Assembly (NCBI RefSeq): GCF_002797535.1 | Contig: NZ_PGFD01000003.1 | Location: 62,001-126,000 of the forward strand | Direction: 5' to 3' | Length of the DNA: 64,000 nucleotides | DNA from: Chryseobacterium geocarposphaerae | GTDB taxonomy: Bacteria; Bacteroidota; Bacteroidia; Flavobacteriales; Weeksellaceae | Made by a program: the position numbers and the translations under genes | Notes under the pieces: model-generated | Told to the model about the DNA's origin: nothing | Seen by the model: only the letters and a program-made list of their open reading frames with translations | Databases searched by the model: none | Shown: positions 34,417-43,365 of the stretch, one piece after another | Numbering within the stretch: the first letter of the stretch is position 1 | Layout of the letters: the number at the start of each line of letters is the position of its first letter

Positions 34417-36444
34417 TTACCAGATTTTAATTCTGTCTGCAGGAGCTTTGTATAGCTTGTCTCCCTGTTTCACGTCGAATGCTTTGTAGAAAGCATCAAC
34501 ATTGATGATAGGCCCGAAACTTCTGAAATATCCAGGAGAGTGCGGATCTGTTTTTACCTGGTTCACCATGTATTTTTCACTTGATAATGTTCTCCATACG
34601 GTTGCCCAGCTTAGGAAGAATCTCTGATCCTGTGTATAACCACTGATCATTCCAGGATTTCCTTTGTCTTTCAAATACATCTGAAGAGCATCATAAGCGA
34701 TATTTACTCCACCTAAATCGGCGATATTCTCACCATTTGTAAATGTTCCGTTTACGAAAGTTCCTTTTACCGGTTCGTATTTATCGTACTGAGCAGCAAG
34801 TGCTTTTGTTGCTTTTTCGAAGTTAGCTTTATCCTCCGGAGTCCACCAGTCTACAAGGTTTCCGTCTGCATCGAACTGAGCTCCTGAATCATCAAATCCG
34901 TGGCTCATTTCGTGACCGATAACAGCACCGATCCCTCCGAAATTCACCGCAGCATCTGCTTTAGGATTGAAGAAAGGCGGCTGAAGAATTGCAGCAGGGA
35001 ACACGATTTCGTTGTTTACCGGGTTGTAGTAAGCATTTACCGTTTGCGGAGTCATTCCCCATTCTGTTTTATCAACCGGTTTTCCAATTTTTGCCAAATC
35101 TTTATTGTACTGCCATTCTGTAATGTTCTGAAGGTTTGAATATAAATTTCCACCTTTAGCTTCAGAAGTGATATTTAATTTAGAATAATCTTTCCATTTG
35201 TCAGGATAAGCAACTTTTACGGTGAACTTGTTCAACTTTTCCATTGCTTTTTGCTTTGTAGTTGAAGACATCCAAGTTAAGCCATTGATGTGAACGGCAA
35301 AGCTTTTCTTTAAGTAATCAATTAGTTCAACCATTTGAGCTTTAGCTTCTGCAGGGAAATATTTATCAACGTATAATTTTCCGAAAGCTTCACCCAGAGT
35401 TCCGTTGATCAATTCATACCCTCTCTTGTTTAAAGCTCTCTGCTCTTGCTGGCCTCTCAAATATTTACCATAGAAAGCAAACTTCATATCTCCCAGTTTT
35501 TCACTTAGATAAGATGCACTTCCGTGAATCATATGAAATTTCAGGTAATCCTTAATTACAGGAAGATTCTGAGCATTGATAAATTTATCTAAATTTTTAT
35601 AATATCCCAATTCCCCGATGATTACTTTATCTGTATTCACTCCAACAGCTTTAAGATAAGCAGGAAGGTTTACATTTTTCACTAAGGCTGTAAGCTCGGC
35701 CATTGTTTTAGGATTATACTGAAGTGTATTGTCACGGCTTTGCTCGTTCGTTAAATAAGTCTGAGCAATGCTTTTTTCATAATCAACAATACCTTTTGCC
35801 GCAGCATCAGCATTTTTATATCCTAATTCTTTCAACATAGAAGCTACATATTTTGTATATTCTGCAAGAGCTTCCGTGTTTTTTTCGTTTACTTTCTGGT
35901 AATAGTCTCTACCTAATCCTAAAGATGCATTTCCTAAATAAACTGCGTTCATTTTAGAATCCTTAAGGTCTGCATCTACCCCCCATCCGTAGAAAGTATT
36001 TTCACCTTCTTTCGTTACAGAAATCAAATAGTTCTGAAGATCGCTAACATTTTTTATTGCATCAATCTTTTTCAGATTTGCCTGAATAGGTTTGATCCCG
36101 TCCGCATTTCTCTTCGTCATGTTCATGTACGTAGCGTACAGATCCTGGATTTTTTTACCTTCTGTTCCGTCAGCAAATTTATCTTTCAGAAGAGAGTTTA
36201 AGATCGTCATTGAATTATTGTCTGTATCATCAGCCAATTTGTTGAAACTTCCCCAAGTTGGCTTATCGGAAGGGATTTTTGCAGTTTTCATCCAAGTTCC
36301 GCTCACATAGTTATAAAAATCATCTTGTGGACGAACTGATTTATCCATCAAGCTAAGGTCTAAACCTTTATCTGTAGCCTGAGCGCTCACTGTTTGTGAA
36401 CCAATCCCCGCTAATAAAGCCAAAGAAAGTGTTAATTTTTTCAT
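34417..36444 (-). CDS. pepO: M13 family zinc endopeptidase (secreted)
   Basis: 675 residues with a Sec signal peptide (1-22, ending VSAQA) rather than a lipobox. It is clearly a paralogue of the next gene downstream: the same start block VRPQDDFYNYVSGTWMKTAK, zinc motif VIGHEMSHGFDDSGAQFDAD, GENIADLGGVNIAYDA and C-terminal FGPIINVDAFYKAFDV. About two thirds of residues look the same across the pair. Soluble periplasmic versus lipid-anchored forms suggest a duplication with split locations. Confidence 0.92.
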   Translation of the reverse strand: MKKLTLSLALLAGIGSQTVSAQATDKGLDLSLMDKSVRPQDDFYNYVSGTWMKTAKIPSDKPTWGSFNKLADDTDNNSMTILNSLLKDKFADGTEGKKIQDLYATYMNMTKRNADGIKPIQANLKKIDAIKNVSDLQNYLISVTKEGENTFYGWGVDADLKDSKMNAVYLGNASLGLGRDYYQKVNEKNTEALAEYTKYVASMLKELGYKNADAAAKGIVDYEKSIAQTYLTNEQSRDNTLQYNPKTMAELTALVKNVNLPAYLKAVGVNTDKVIIGELGYYKNLDKFINAQNLPVIKDYLKFHMIHGSASYLSEKLGDMKFAFYGKYLRGQQEQRALNKRGYELINGTLGEAFGKLYVDKYFPAEAKAQMVELIDYLKKSFAVHINGLTWMSSTTKQKAMEKLNKFTVKVAYPDKWKDYSKLNITSEAKGGNLYSNLQNITEWQYNKDLAKIGKPVDKTEWGMTPQTVNAYYNPVNNEIVFPAAILQPPFFNPKADAAVNFGGIGAVIGHEMSHGFDDSGAQFDADGNLVDWWTPEDKANFEKATKALAAQYDKYEPVKGTFVNGTFTNGENIADLGGVNIAYDALQMYLKDKGNPGMISGYTQDQRFFLSWATVWRTLSSEKYMVNQVKTDPHSPGYFRSFGPIINVDAFYKAFDVKQGDKLYKAPADRIKIW

Positions 36445-36521
36445 TTCTAATTACAATTTAACAATAAGTGTAACTTTTTTTTAATTTGTTACTTTTTTAT
36501 GAAAACAAATTTAATTAAATA

Positions 36522-39500
36522 TTAAGAAGTTGCAATTTCTTTTACATTTCCGGTACGTTTCAAAAATCCCCAGGTCTGCATTTCTCCTTTTAATGCCTTT
36601 CTTAAGCTTCGGAACAACACAATATACATCAGCCATCTGTATCCGAAACGTTGTGGGATAATATACAGTAAATTCACCAGCTTCTCCCTCTGCATAATGA
36701 AAGCTATGAGAGCCAATGAAGCGTCTACCAAAAGGAAGATTAAATAGTAACTGAATATTTTGCTTCCATTTCCTGATAAAATGCCAAAAAACATGATAAG
36801 ATCGGCAAGCGGTGAGAAAAACGGAATAATGTACTGGAACAATAAAATATTCGGCATTGCCCACAATCCTAAGCCTTTGTATTTCGGATTCAGGAAAGTC
36901 TGTCTTTGCTTCCAGAACATCTGCATGATTCCGTACGTCCATCTGAAACGCTGTTTTAAAAACTGTTTTACGCTTTCAGGAGCTTCCGTTACAGCAATTG
37001 CACGGTTTTCATTGGCAACGGTATATCCTTCTCTCAAAATTTTCACAGTAATATCACAGTCTTCCGCCAAAGTATCGGAAGAATATCCTCCTACCTCATC
37101 GATCACAGATTTTCTGAAAGCTCCAATTGCTCCCGGAATCACGATAATGGCATTGATATTTGCATACGCCAATCGGTCAAAATTCTGACTGGTTGTATAT
37201 TCTATAGATTGCCATTTTGTTAGCCAATTTACTGTATTTCCAACTTTTACATTTCCTGCAACGGCGGCAATTTTTTCCTCTGAATTGGAATTTAAAAATC
37301 TTGCAATTAAATATTTTACTGCATTTTGTTCCAGTTTTGTATCGGCATCTATACAAACCACATATTCTGCATCAGTTTGGGAGATTCCGAAATTTAGAGC
37401 GGTTGCTTTTCCGCCATTTGCTTTACTGAAAATTTTCAGTTTTGGATGATCAGAAAATGCATTTTTTGCTTTTTCATAGGTAGAGTCTTTACTTCCGTCA
37501 TCAACTAAAATAATGTTAAAATTCGGGTAGGTTTGTTGTAATAAATTATGGAGAGAAGAAACAATATTGATTTCTTCATTATATGCGGGAACAATGATCG
37601 AAACTTTCGGATAAGATTCCAATACCGGAAATTTCCCCAGTTTTTTCTCTTTTCGTCTTTCTTTAAACGCCCAGTACAGCATAATCATCAATCTTATTAA
37701 CCCTAATCCTATAAAAATGGTGAAAAGAGCTACCAAAAAGTGACTGATTCCATAAATAATTGTTGCCAAAACTAAATTAAGCTGCATTACGTAGTATGCT
37801 CTCGTTTTAGGAACTCCAGGCATTAATTCCGCTTTATTTTTATGTAAAATACTTGCAAGATTGGTAAAATGATAGCCTTCTTTCTGTAAAGTCGGGATTA
37901 AAATTTTCAATGCTTTTACTGTTTCTTCTCTCGTTTCACCACCTGCATCGTGCAGAAGGATAATATTTCCCCGTTCTGCTTTCAATCCTGCCATTACGCG
38001 TTTTACAATTTCATCCGTTTTTATTCCGGGTTGCCAGTCTTCCGGATCGATATTTTCGCCAATGTCCAGATAATTTTGCTGTCTTGCCAAAGCAACAGGT
38101 ACGATTTCTTCAGAAGTTGTTGGTTCAGAATCGGCATTATAAGGTGCTCTGAAAAGAATGGTACTGTGTCCTGTAATACATTCTATCAGTAATCTTGTCA
38201 GTTTTAATTCCAATAAAGCTCTTTCAGGACTTACCTTAGCAACATTTTCATGGGTAAAGGTGTGGTTTCCTATTTCATGGCCCTCTCGGTAAATTCTTTT
38301 AACCAAAGGAAGATTTTTCTCAGCATTTAGTCCCACCAAAAAGAACGCAGCCGGAACATGGTATTTAGATAAAACATCTAAGATCTGTGGTGTATAAGTT
38401 TCATCAGGACCATCATCGAAAGTGAGAACCAATTCTTTCTGAGGAGCTTCCCCATATTTTTTCACTTCATAAGAGCTTGGATAAGTCACATAATTTTCAT
38501 CAGTAATGATTTTTTCTTTCGGATCAATCTCCACTGCAATTTTTCCGTCATGAGGTGTATTTAGAACATCCAGAACTTCCCCGTCGCCAATATAATCGAC
38601 CATCGTCTGACCTTTCACATTTTCCAGTGTTTTTAAATTTAATTTTGCCAACCCCGCAAAAGTCAGATCCTTATCATAAAAGTTCCAGATCCGGCTGTCT
38701 TCACTTCCCAGTCTCCAGAGCGCAGTTCCTGCCAAAGGATATTCTGAAGAGAAACGCATGGTATTGAAAATGGAAGCCGCATCATTGAAAAATACAGTGT
38801 GGGTATTATTTTTTGAGTCTGTGTAAGAATAGTTTAAATTAAATGTATTATCATCAAAATTGATAATTGCTTTACTAGCACTCGCTTTTGTGATTGCCTG
38901 CATATAAGTTACGGAACTGTTGTCATTCTTATTGGTGCTCCAGTCGTAACCGTAAGCTCCCAATCCTAAAATGATTTTGTTCGGAGATGTTTTCTGTAAA
39001 AATTTCCCGGTCTGTGCTTCCACCCATTTTTGTGAAGAAACAGGTCCAGCATCGCTGTCCGCAGAATATTCATCATAAGCCATCAACACGAAGTAATCTA
39101 CATACGGATTTAATTTCTGAATATTATAATCATCATTATCCGTCATCACATCCATTGTAACGAGCAGTTTATTTTGTTTGAAAGTATCGGAAAGTTCTTT
39201 CATAAAGGCGATCAGATTTTCATCAGAGTCCAGATTCATTTCTTCAAAGTCAATATTGATTCCTTTAAAATGAAAGGTGAGACATTCCTTAGCCAACTTT
39301 TGAATAAGTTTTGTTCTCTGCTGAGGACTATTCAGAACTTTTCCCAAGCCTTCGGAATGGAATTCCTGCTGGAAATTATTACTTAAGATTGGCATTGCTG
39401 CGACCCCTGTTCTTTTGATCACTTTATAACCTTCAGGGTCTACATTGGTTTTCAGATTACCTGTTTTCGGATCAAGGAAAAACCATTCAGGGAAAACAAG

Positions 39501-39920
39501 ATTGATATGTTTAATGTTTCTCTTTAAAGACATCAGTGACTGAGGATCCCATGCAACATAGAACGCAGAACTTATTCCCCCCGGAAACTGTGCCCAATTC
39601 CTGTTTTGATTTTTAAGTCTTTCGGCTCTTGCTTTGGCAATTTTAGCAAGATTGGTATGCATTGTTTTTTCAGAAATAAAACTTCTGAAGCCTTTATATT
39701 CTTTCGAGATTTTATTTTCCTGTAAATAAGGTTTATTTGCAGTAATTACCGCTTTATAGTCTTCTTTAAAAGGAATTTTAGGGCTTTTGTCCAGTTTCAT
39801 CATCAAACCTAAAGCAAGGAAAAGCAATACTGCAACGAAAATGAAAATACGGCTTCCCCACTGTACGTTTCTCCAGCGTTTTTTGCTATCGGTCTGAAAA
39901 ATCTGTTTTGAGTTCTCCAC
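36522..39920 (-). CDS. GH18-like / polysaccharide deacetylase / GT2 fusion membrane protein
   Basis: 1132 residues from GTG 39920 (no ATG nearby). Order: membrane helix (about 23-42); GH18-like domain (about 95-420) with KGINIDFEEM, where D214 and E216 match the end of DxxDxDxE while the second Asp is Asn; NodB deacetylase (495-690) with TFDDGP (500-505), GNHTFTH (H553, H557), RAPY (591-594) and LLHD (665-668); two membrane helices (702-750); GT2 synthase (773-1000) with VDDGS, DAD (858-860), ED (953-954) and QRFRW (990-994); C-terminal helices. This could synthesise, move and trim a beta-linked GlcNAc-type polysaccharide in one chain. Substrate is inferred. Confidence 0.85.
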   Translation of the reverse strand: MENSKQIFQTDSKKRWRNVQWGSRIFIFVAVLLFLALGLMMKLDKSPKIPFKEDYKAVITANKPYLQENKISKEYKGFRSFISEKTMHTNLAKIAKARAERLKNQNRNWAQFPGGISSAFYVAWDPQSLMSLKRNIKHINLVFPEWFFLDPKTGNLKTNVDPEGYKVIKRTGVAAMPILSNNFQQEFHSEGLGKVLNSPQQRTKLIQKLAKECLTFHFKGINIDFEEMNLDSDENLIAFMKELSDTFKQNKLLVTMDVMTDNDDYNIQKLNPYVDYFVLMAYDEYSADSDAGPVSSQKWVEAQTGKFLQKTSPNKIILGLGAYGYDWSTNKNDNSSVTYMQAITKASASKAIINFDDNTFNLNYSYTDSKNNTHTVFFNDAASIFNTMRFSSEYPLAGTALWRLGSEDSRIWNFYDKDLTFAGLAKLNLKTLENVKGQTMVDYIGDGEVLDVLNTPHDGKIAVEIDPKEKIITDENYVTYPSSYEVKKYGEAPQKELVLTFDDGPDETYTPQILDVLSKYHVPAAFFLVGLNAEKNLPLVKRIYREGHEIGNHTFTHENVAKVSPERALLELKLTRLLIECITGHSTILFRAPYNADSEPTTSEEIVPVALARQQNYLDIGENIDPEDWQPGIKTDEIVKRVMAGLKAERGNIILLHDAGGETREETVKALKILIPTLQKEGYHFTNLASILHKNKAELMPGVPKTRAYYVMQLNLVLATIIYGISHFLVALFTIFIGLGLIRLMIMLYWAFKERRKEKKLGKFPVLESYPKVSIIVPAYNEEINIVSSLHNLLQQTYPNFNIILVDDGSKDSTYEKAKNAFSDHPKLKIFSKANGGKATALNFGISQTDAEYVVCIDADTKLEQNAVKYLIARFLNSNSEEKIAAVAGNVKVGNTVNWLTKWQSIEYTTSQNFDRLAYANINAIIVIPGAIGAFRKSVIDEVGGYSSDTLAEDCDITVKILREGYTVANENRAIAVTEAPESVKQFLKQRFRWTYGIMQMFWKQRQTFLNPKYKGLGLWAMPNILLFQYIIPFFSPLADLIMFFGILSGNGSKIFSYYLIFLLVDASLALIAFIMQREKLVNLLYIIPQRFGYRWLMYIVLFRSLRKALKGEMQTWGFLKRTGNVKEIATS

Positions 39921-40007
39921 GATTCTGATATTTTTTGAATGAATTTCAAAAACCGTGAAAAACTCCCTTATATTTAATTAAAAAAATATTAAAATTACAG
40001 TTAGGGT

Positions 40008-41258
40008 TTAATTATTAATAAGAATCCCCACTAAATCCTGAATAATTTTCTGCGAAACAAAATTCATAAAATCCAGCCGCTCAAGATGAGGCATATATAA
40101 TTTCGAAGTCATTTCTTTTTCACCTATTCTGATCGTATAAAAAACCGTTCCTACATCTTTGCCGTCCTCTCCTTTCCCCGGTCCCGCAACACCCGTTGTA
40201 GAAAGCGAAATATCAGTTCCGAATAATTGTTGACAACCTTCCGCCATTTCAGAAGCAACCTGCTCACTTACTACTGTAAATTCATCTACCGTTTCTTTTC
40301 TGACTTTTAAAATCTCAATTTTCTTTTCAGTTGCATAGGCTACTATTCCTCCGAAATAGTATTTGGAGCTTCCTGAAACCGAGGTAATCATTTTTGCCAA
40401 TTCACCGCCTGTACAGCTTTCTGCCGTAGAAATCGTCAGTTTTCTTCCCGTTAAAATTTCAGCAAGAATTTTCTCTATTTTATCTTCAGAAGTTGCAATT
40501 ACATTGTCTTTGATTAAAGGCAGCAATTTCTGGATTTCCTCTTCCAGTTCCTGCTGCAAAATAACAGGATCTTTTCCTGTCGCCGTCAGTCGTAATTTCA
40601 CCCGGGTTCCTACCGGAAGATAAGACAGCGTCAAATTTTCAGGTAAAGCCAGTTCCCAATCTTCAATCGTGTCTGCTAGAATACTTTCCGGAATTCCTAC
40701 AACGGAAACTATTCTTGTAGAAATATAATTTAAGCTGAATTTATCTTTTAAATAAGGAACAATCTGGTCTTTAATCAAAGGCTTTACTTCATAAGGAACT
40801 CCGGGTAAACTGAATAACAGTTTTCCATTCTGTTCCATCATCATGCAAGGCGCTGTTCCGAAATGATTTTGAAAAACCGTAGATTTTGTAGGAACAAAGG
40901 CCTGTTCACGATTTCTTTCCAGTATTTCCAGACGGCCGCGTTTTTCCATATAAGCTTTCAGATGATTAAAAGTTGCTTCATCCAAAGCAATTTCATCATT
41001 GAAAAACTCGGCAATCGCTTTCTTGGTTTTATCATCCCTTGTAGGGCCTAAACCTCCTGTGGTAATAATCAGATCTCCTATTTCAAAGGCTGATTTAATC
41101 GTATGTTTTATGATTTCTATTTCATCTGAAATCGTGAAAATCTGTGAAACTTTAATTCCTATATTTTTAAGCTCAGTAGCAATGAAGTTAGAATTGGTGT
41201 CAACCGTATTTCCGGAAAGGATTTCGTCACCAATAGTAATCAGAACAGCATTTTCCAT
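40008..41258 (-). CDS. cinA: CinA family protein
   Basis: 416 residues from ATG 41258 (MENAVLITIGDEILSGNTVD); the frame runs 20 codons further but that part is not conserved. The N-terminal molybdopterin-binding-like domain (VLITIGDEILSGNTVDTNSN, then LIITTGGLGPTRDDKTKKAI) is joined to a C-terminal nicotinamide-nucleotide amidase domain (STAESCTGGELAKMITSVSG with the active Ser, TDISLSTTGVAGPGKGEDGK). The full-length CinA recycles pyridine-nucleotide breakdown products. Name competence/damage-inducible is historical. Confidence 0.92.
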   Translation of the reverse strand: MENAVLITIGDEILSGNTVDTNSNFIATELKNIGIKVSQIFTISDEIEIIKHTIKSAFEIGDLIITTGGLGPTRDDKTKKAIAEFFNDEIALDEATFNHLKAYMEKRGRLEILERNREQAFVPTKSTVFQNHFGTAPCMMMEQNGKLLFSLPGVPYEVKPLIKDQIVPYLKDKFSLNYISTRIVSVVGIPESILADTIEDWELALPENLTLSYLPVGTRVKLRLTATGKDPVILQQELEEEIQKLLPLIKDNVIATSEDKIEKILAEILTGRKLTISTAESCTGGELAKMITSVSGSSKYYFGGIVAYATEKKIEILKVRKETVDEFTVVSEQVASEMAEGCQQLFGTDISLSTTGVAGPGKGEDGKDVGTVFYTIRIGEKEMTSKLYMPHLERLDFMNFVSQKIIQDLVGILINN

Positions 41259-41369
41259 ATTTATTTTCGAAAAAAATTCGTTTACAAATGACGGAAAATT
41301 CTCATTGGCAGGCAACATAAATTGATTTTTTCTATTTTTGGCGGAAATTGTTTAAAACTATAGTTGTTT

Positions 41370-41855
41370 ATGCATAAATATGATGATGCTTCGTGGCATT
41401 ATGGAGGGGATTTTCCGGAAGGACTTCCTGAAAAAAACGGAGCAACCCACACCGGAATGTTTCTGAATTGGTGTATTACCCATGGTTTAATTTCTGATGA
41501 ATTAAAAGAAGATCACCAAGAGGAAATTGAAAAATTAAAAAGAAGAGAAATTACAGGTGCAGAGTTTGTGATGGAAGCTCTTGATGGAAAGTTTTCCGAA
41601 TATGACCTCAATGATTTTGGAAATAGTTTTGCTAAAGATTATTATGTGGATGATACCGATTTCGGAAACAGATTCAGCTCATTTGCTGATGACTATATCA
41701 ATCTTTTTGATGCTAAAGCGGAAGAAAACGATTATGAATATGAGACTTTCTATCATATCGAAGACACCCACGAAAACTATGATCTCATGAAACAGATTAT
41801 AGATCACCGTTTTGAAGAGTGGAAAGAGTGGAAAGAGTATAAAAGTTTGAATTAA
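41370..41855 (+). CDS. Conserved hypothetical protein (DUF7832-like)
   Basis: 161 residues from ATG 41370 (MHKYDDASWHYGGDFPEGLP); a TTG two codons earlier is less likely. It is very acidic, soluble, and has FPEGLPEKNGATHTGMFLNW, LISDELKEDHQEEIEKLKRR and DFGNSFAKDYYVDDTDFGNR. The start and the THTGMFLNWCI block resemble the DUF7832-type family of immunity-like proteins of polymorphic toxins and of small stress proteins. Function is unknown. It is divergent from cinA. Confidence 0.65.
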   Translation: MHKYDDASWHYGGDFPEGLPEKNGATHTGMFLNWCITHGLISDELKEDHQEEIEKLKRREITGAEFVMEALDGKFSEYDLNDFGNSFAKDYYVDDTDFGNRFSSFADDYINLFDAKAEENDYEYETFYHIEDTHENYDLMKQIIDHRFEEWKEWKEYKSLN

Positions 41856-41860
41856 AACGC

Positions 41861-41942
41861 AAAGTCTGTTCTGAACGAAATGAAATTCAGTGAAGAATCT
41901 ATTCAAAACTGAGATTCTTCCATCGTCAGAATGACAGACTTT
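41861..41942. repeat. Intergenic inverted repeat
   Basis: AAAGTCTGTTCTGA at the left end pairs with TCAGAATGACAGACTTT at the right, and GAATCT/AGATTC pair inside. The phrase TCAGAATGACA recurs in the 52473 copy. Confidence 0.55.
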
Positions 41943-41990
41943 ATATATTATGTGAAGAGATTGCTTTGTCGCTTCGCTCCTGGTAATAAC

Positions 41991-42530
41991 TTAATTATGT
42001 CTTACCCAAATCAATTCATCCGTATTGTAGCCGATTTTTTTTGCTTTTTCTAAAAAACGTTGTCGGATGCTTTCAGGGATATCTTTTGTTCTGGAAAGAA
42101 TCCAAAGATATTTTAAACTGCTTCCAGCCACTAAAGCATACTGGTAGTTTTCATCAATATCAATGACATTATAGCCTGCCCAAATCGGCTTAAAGAATGA
42201 CACTTTCAACCGGGCCTCACTTTTATCTTTCACGAATTTTGCTTCCCCGACAGATTGTTTCCATTCTTTTTTAACGTAATTATAACCTTTATTTTCAACA
42301 CGAATCGTCCCATTCGGATTTTGAGAATATGTTGCCGTTACATTATCCATGTCTTTTTCAAATTTGTAATCGAAACGGGCTATTTCATACCATTTTCCAA
42401 GGTATTTCTCTGCATTGAAATTTTTCACGGCAGTAGCTCCTTTAGGAATTCCAACAGAACATGAATTCAATAACATCAATCCTAAAACACCTATTGAAAC
42501 GGGAATAGCAATTTTTTGAAAAGTTTTCAT
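41991..42530 (-). CDS. blc: Lipocalin family lipoprotein (Blc-like)
   Basis: 179 residues with a lipoprotein signal (LMLLNSC). The lipocalin signature is clear: NFNAEKYLGKWYEIARFDYK (the GxW motif), NVTATYSQNPNGTIRVENKG, then FFKPIWAGYNVIDIDENYQY ALVAGSS and LWILSRTKD (third motif). Blc proteins are outer-membrane lipocalins that bind lysolipids or fatty acids and help envelope maintenance. Length is as expected. Confidence 0.92.
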   Translation of the reverse strand: MKTFQKIAIPVSIGVLGLMLLNSCSVGIPKGATAVKNFNAEKYLGKWYEIARFDYKFEKDMDNVTATYSQNPNGTIRVENKGYNYVKKEWKQSVGEAKFVKDKSEARLKVSFFKPIWAGYNVIDIDENYQYALVAGSSLKYLWILSRTKDIPESIRQRFLEKAKKIGYNTDELIWVRHN

Positions 42531-42599
42531 AATACAAGTATTTGGTGGTTGCCGTAAAAGTTCAAAAATGATGCCTTAAATATTCCAGAAACAGACCGT

Positions 42600-43334
42600 T
42601 TAGGAAAAAATTTTAAGAAAATGATCTTTAAAACTGCCTGAAACCTCAATTTCCGTTTCATCTGAAAGTGTTGCCGTTCCGCTTTTATGGTAAGATTTCA
42701 CAAAACGGGTATTGATGATGTGTGAACGGTGAACTCTCACAAAAGGACTTTCCAGTATATCATCGAAATGCTTTAAAAATCTGCAGACCATTTTCTTTGA
42801 ACCGTCCGTAAGGTAAACCTGGGTGAAGTTTCCGTCTGCCTGAAGTCTGACAATATCTTCAGTTTTCACTACATCAAAACCTTGAAGGGTTGGAAGAATT
42901 AATTGCTGTTTCTCAGGCTTTAACTTCAGGTTTTCAAGAAGAACTTTATTCCGGTTGAGCTCTTCTTTGTTTTGCAGACTTTCAGACACTTTATTGACCG
43001 CCAAAATAAGCTCCTGAATATCAATAGGTTTTAAAATATAATAACTTGCCGATTTATTCAAAGCCTGTAGAGAATATTGAGAAAACGCAGTGATGAAAAT
43101 GGTTTCATAGGAAAAATCCTTTGTAGCTTCCAACACATCGAAAGCATTTCCGAAGGGCATTTCTACATCCAGGAATACCAGCTGAGGCTGCTTTTCAGCA
43201 ATCAATGGTACTGCTTCTTTAATATTTTCAGCCTCGCCAAGAATTTCAACCTGCGGACAATATTTGGTAAGATAGCTTCGTAAAACTTCTCTTGCGATGA
43301 GTTCATCGTCTACAATTACGGCTTTTATTTTCAT
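42600..43334 (-). CDS. LytTR family response regulator
   Basis: 244 residues. Receiver domain: VIVDDELIAREVL with the acid pair D9-D10, phosphoacceptor D56 (LVFLDVEMP), FITAFSQYSLQAL and K105-region LKPIDIQ. LytTR domain: EDIVRLQADGNFTQVYLTDG, then RVHRSHIINTRFVKSY. It follows the kinase gene by 31 bp on the same strand. The adjacent promoters at 45206-47137 hold identical direct repeats of LytTR type, so this is the likely activator of the two SIMPL genes and the vWA gene. Confidence 0.93.
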   Translation of the reverse strand: MKIKAVIVDDELIAREVLRSYLTKYCPQVEILGEAENIKEAVPLIAEKQPQLVFLDVEMPFGNAFDVLEATKDFSYETIFITAFSQYSLQALNKSASYYILKPIDIQELILAVNKVSESLQNKEELNRNKVLLENLKLKPEKQQLILPTLQGFDVVKTEDIVRLQADGNFTQVYLTDGSKKMVCRFLKHFDDILESPFVRVHRSHIINTRFVKSYHKSGTATLSDETEIEVSGSFKDHFLKIFS

Positions 43335-43365
43335 AGATTAGGATTTAGTTTACAGGTTGCAGGTA

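Noticed and set aside
36760..37188. 142-codon frame opposite the fusion synthase gene
   Set aside because: Antisense of the GT2 domain, which itself has complete motifs.
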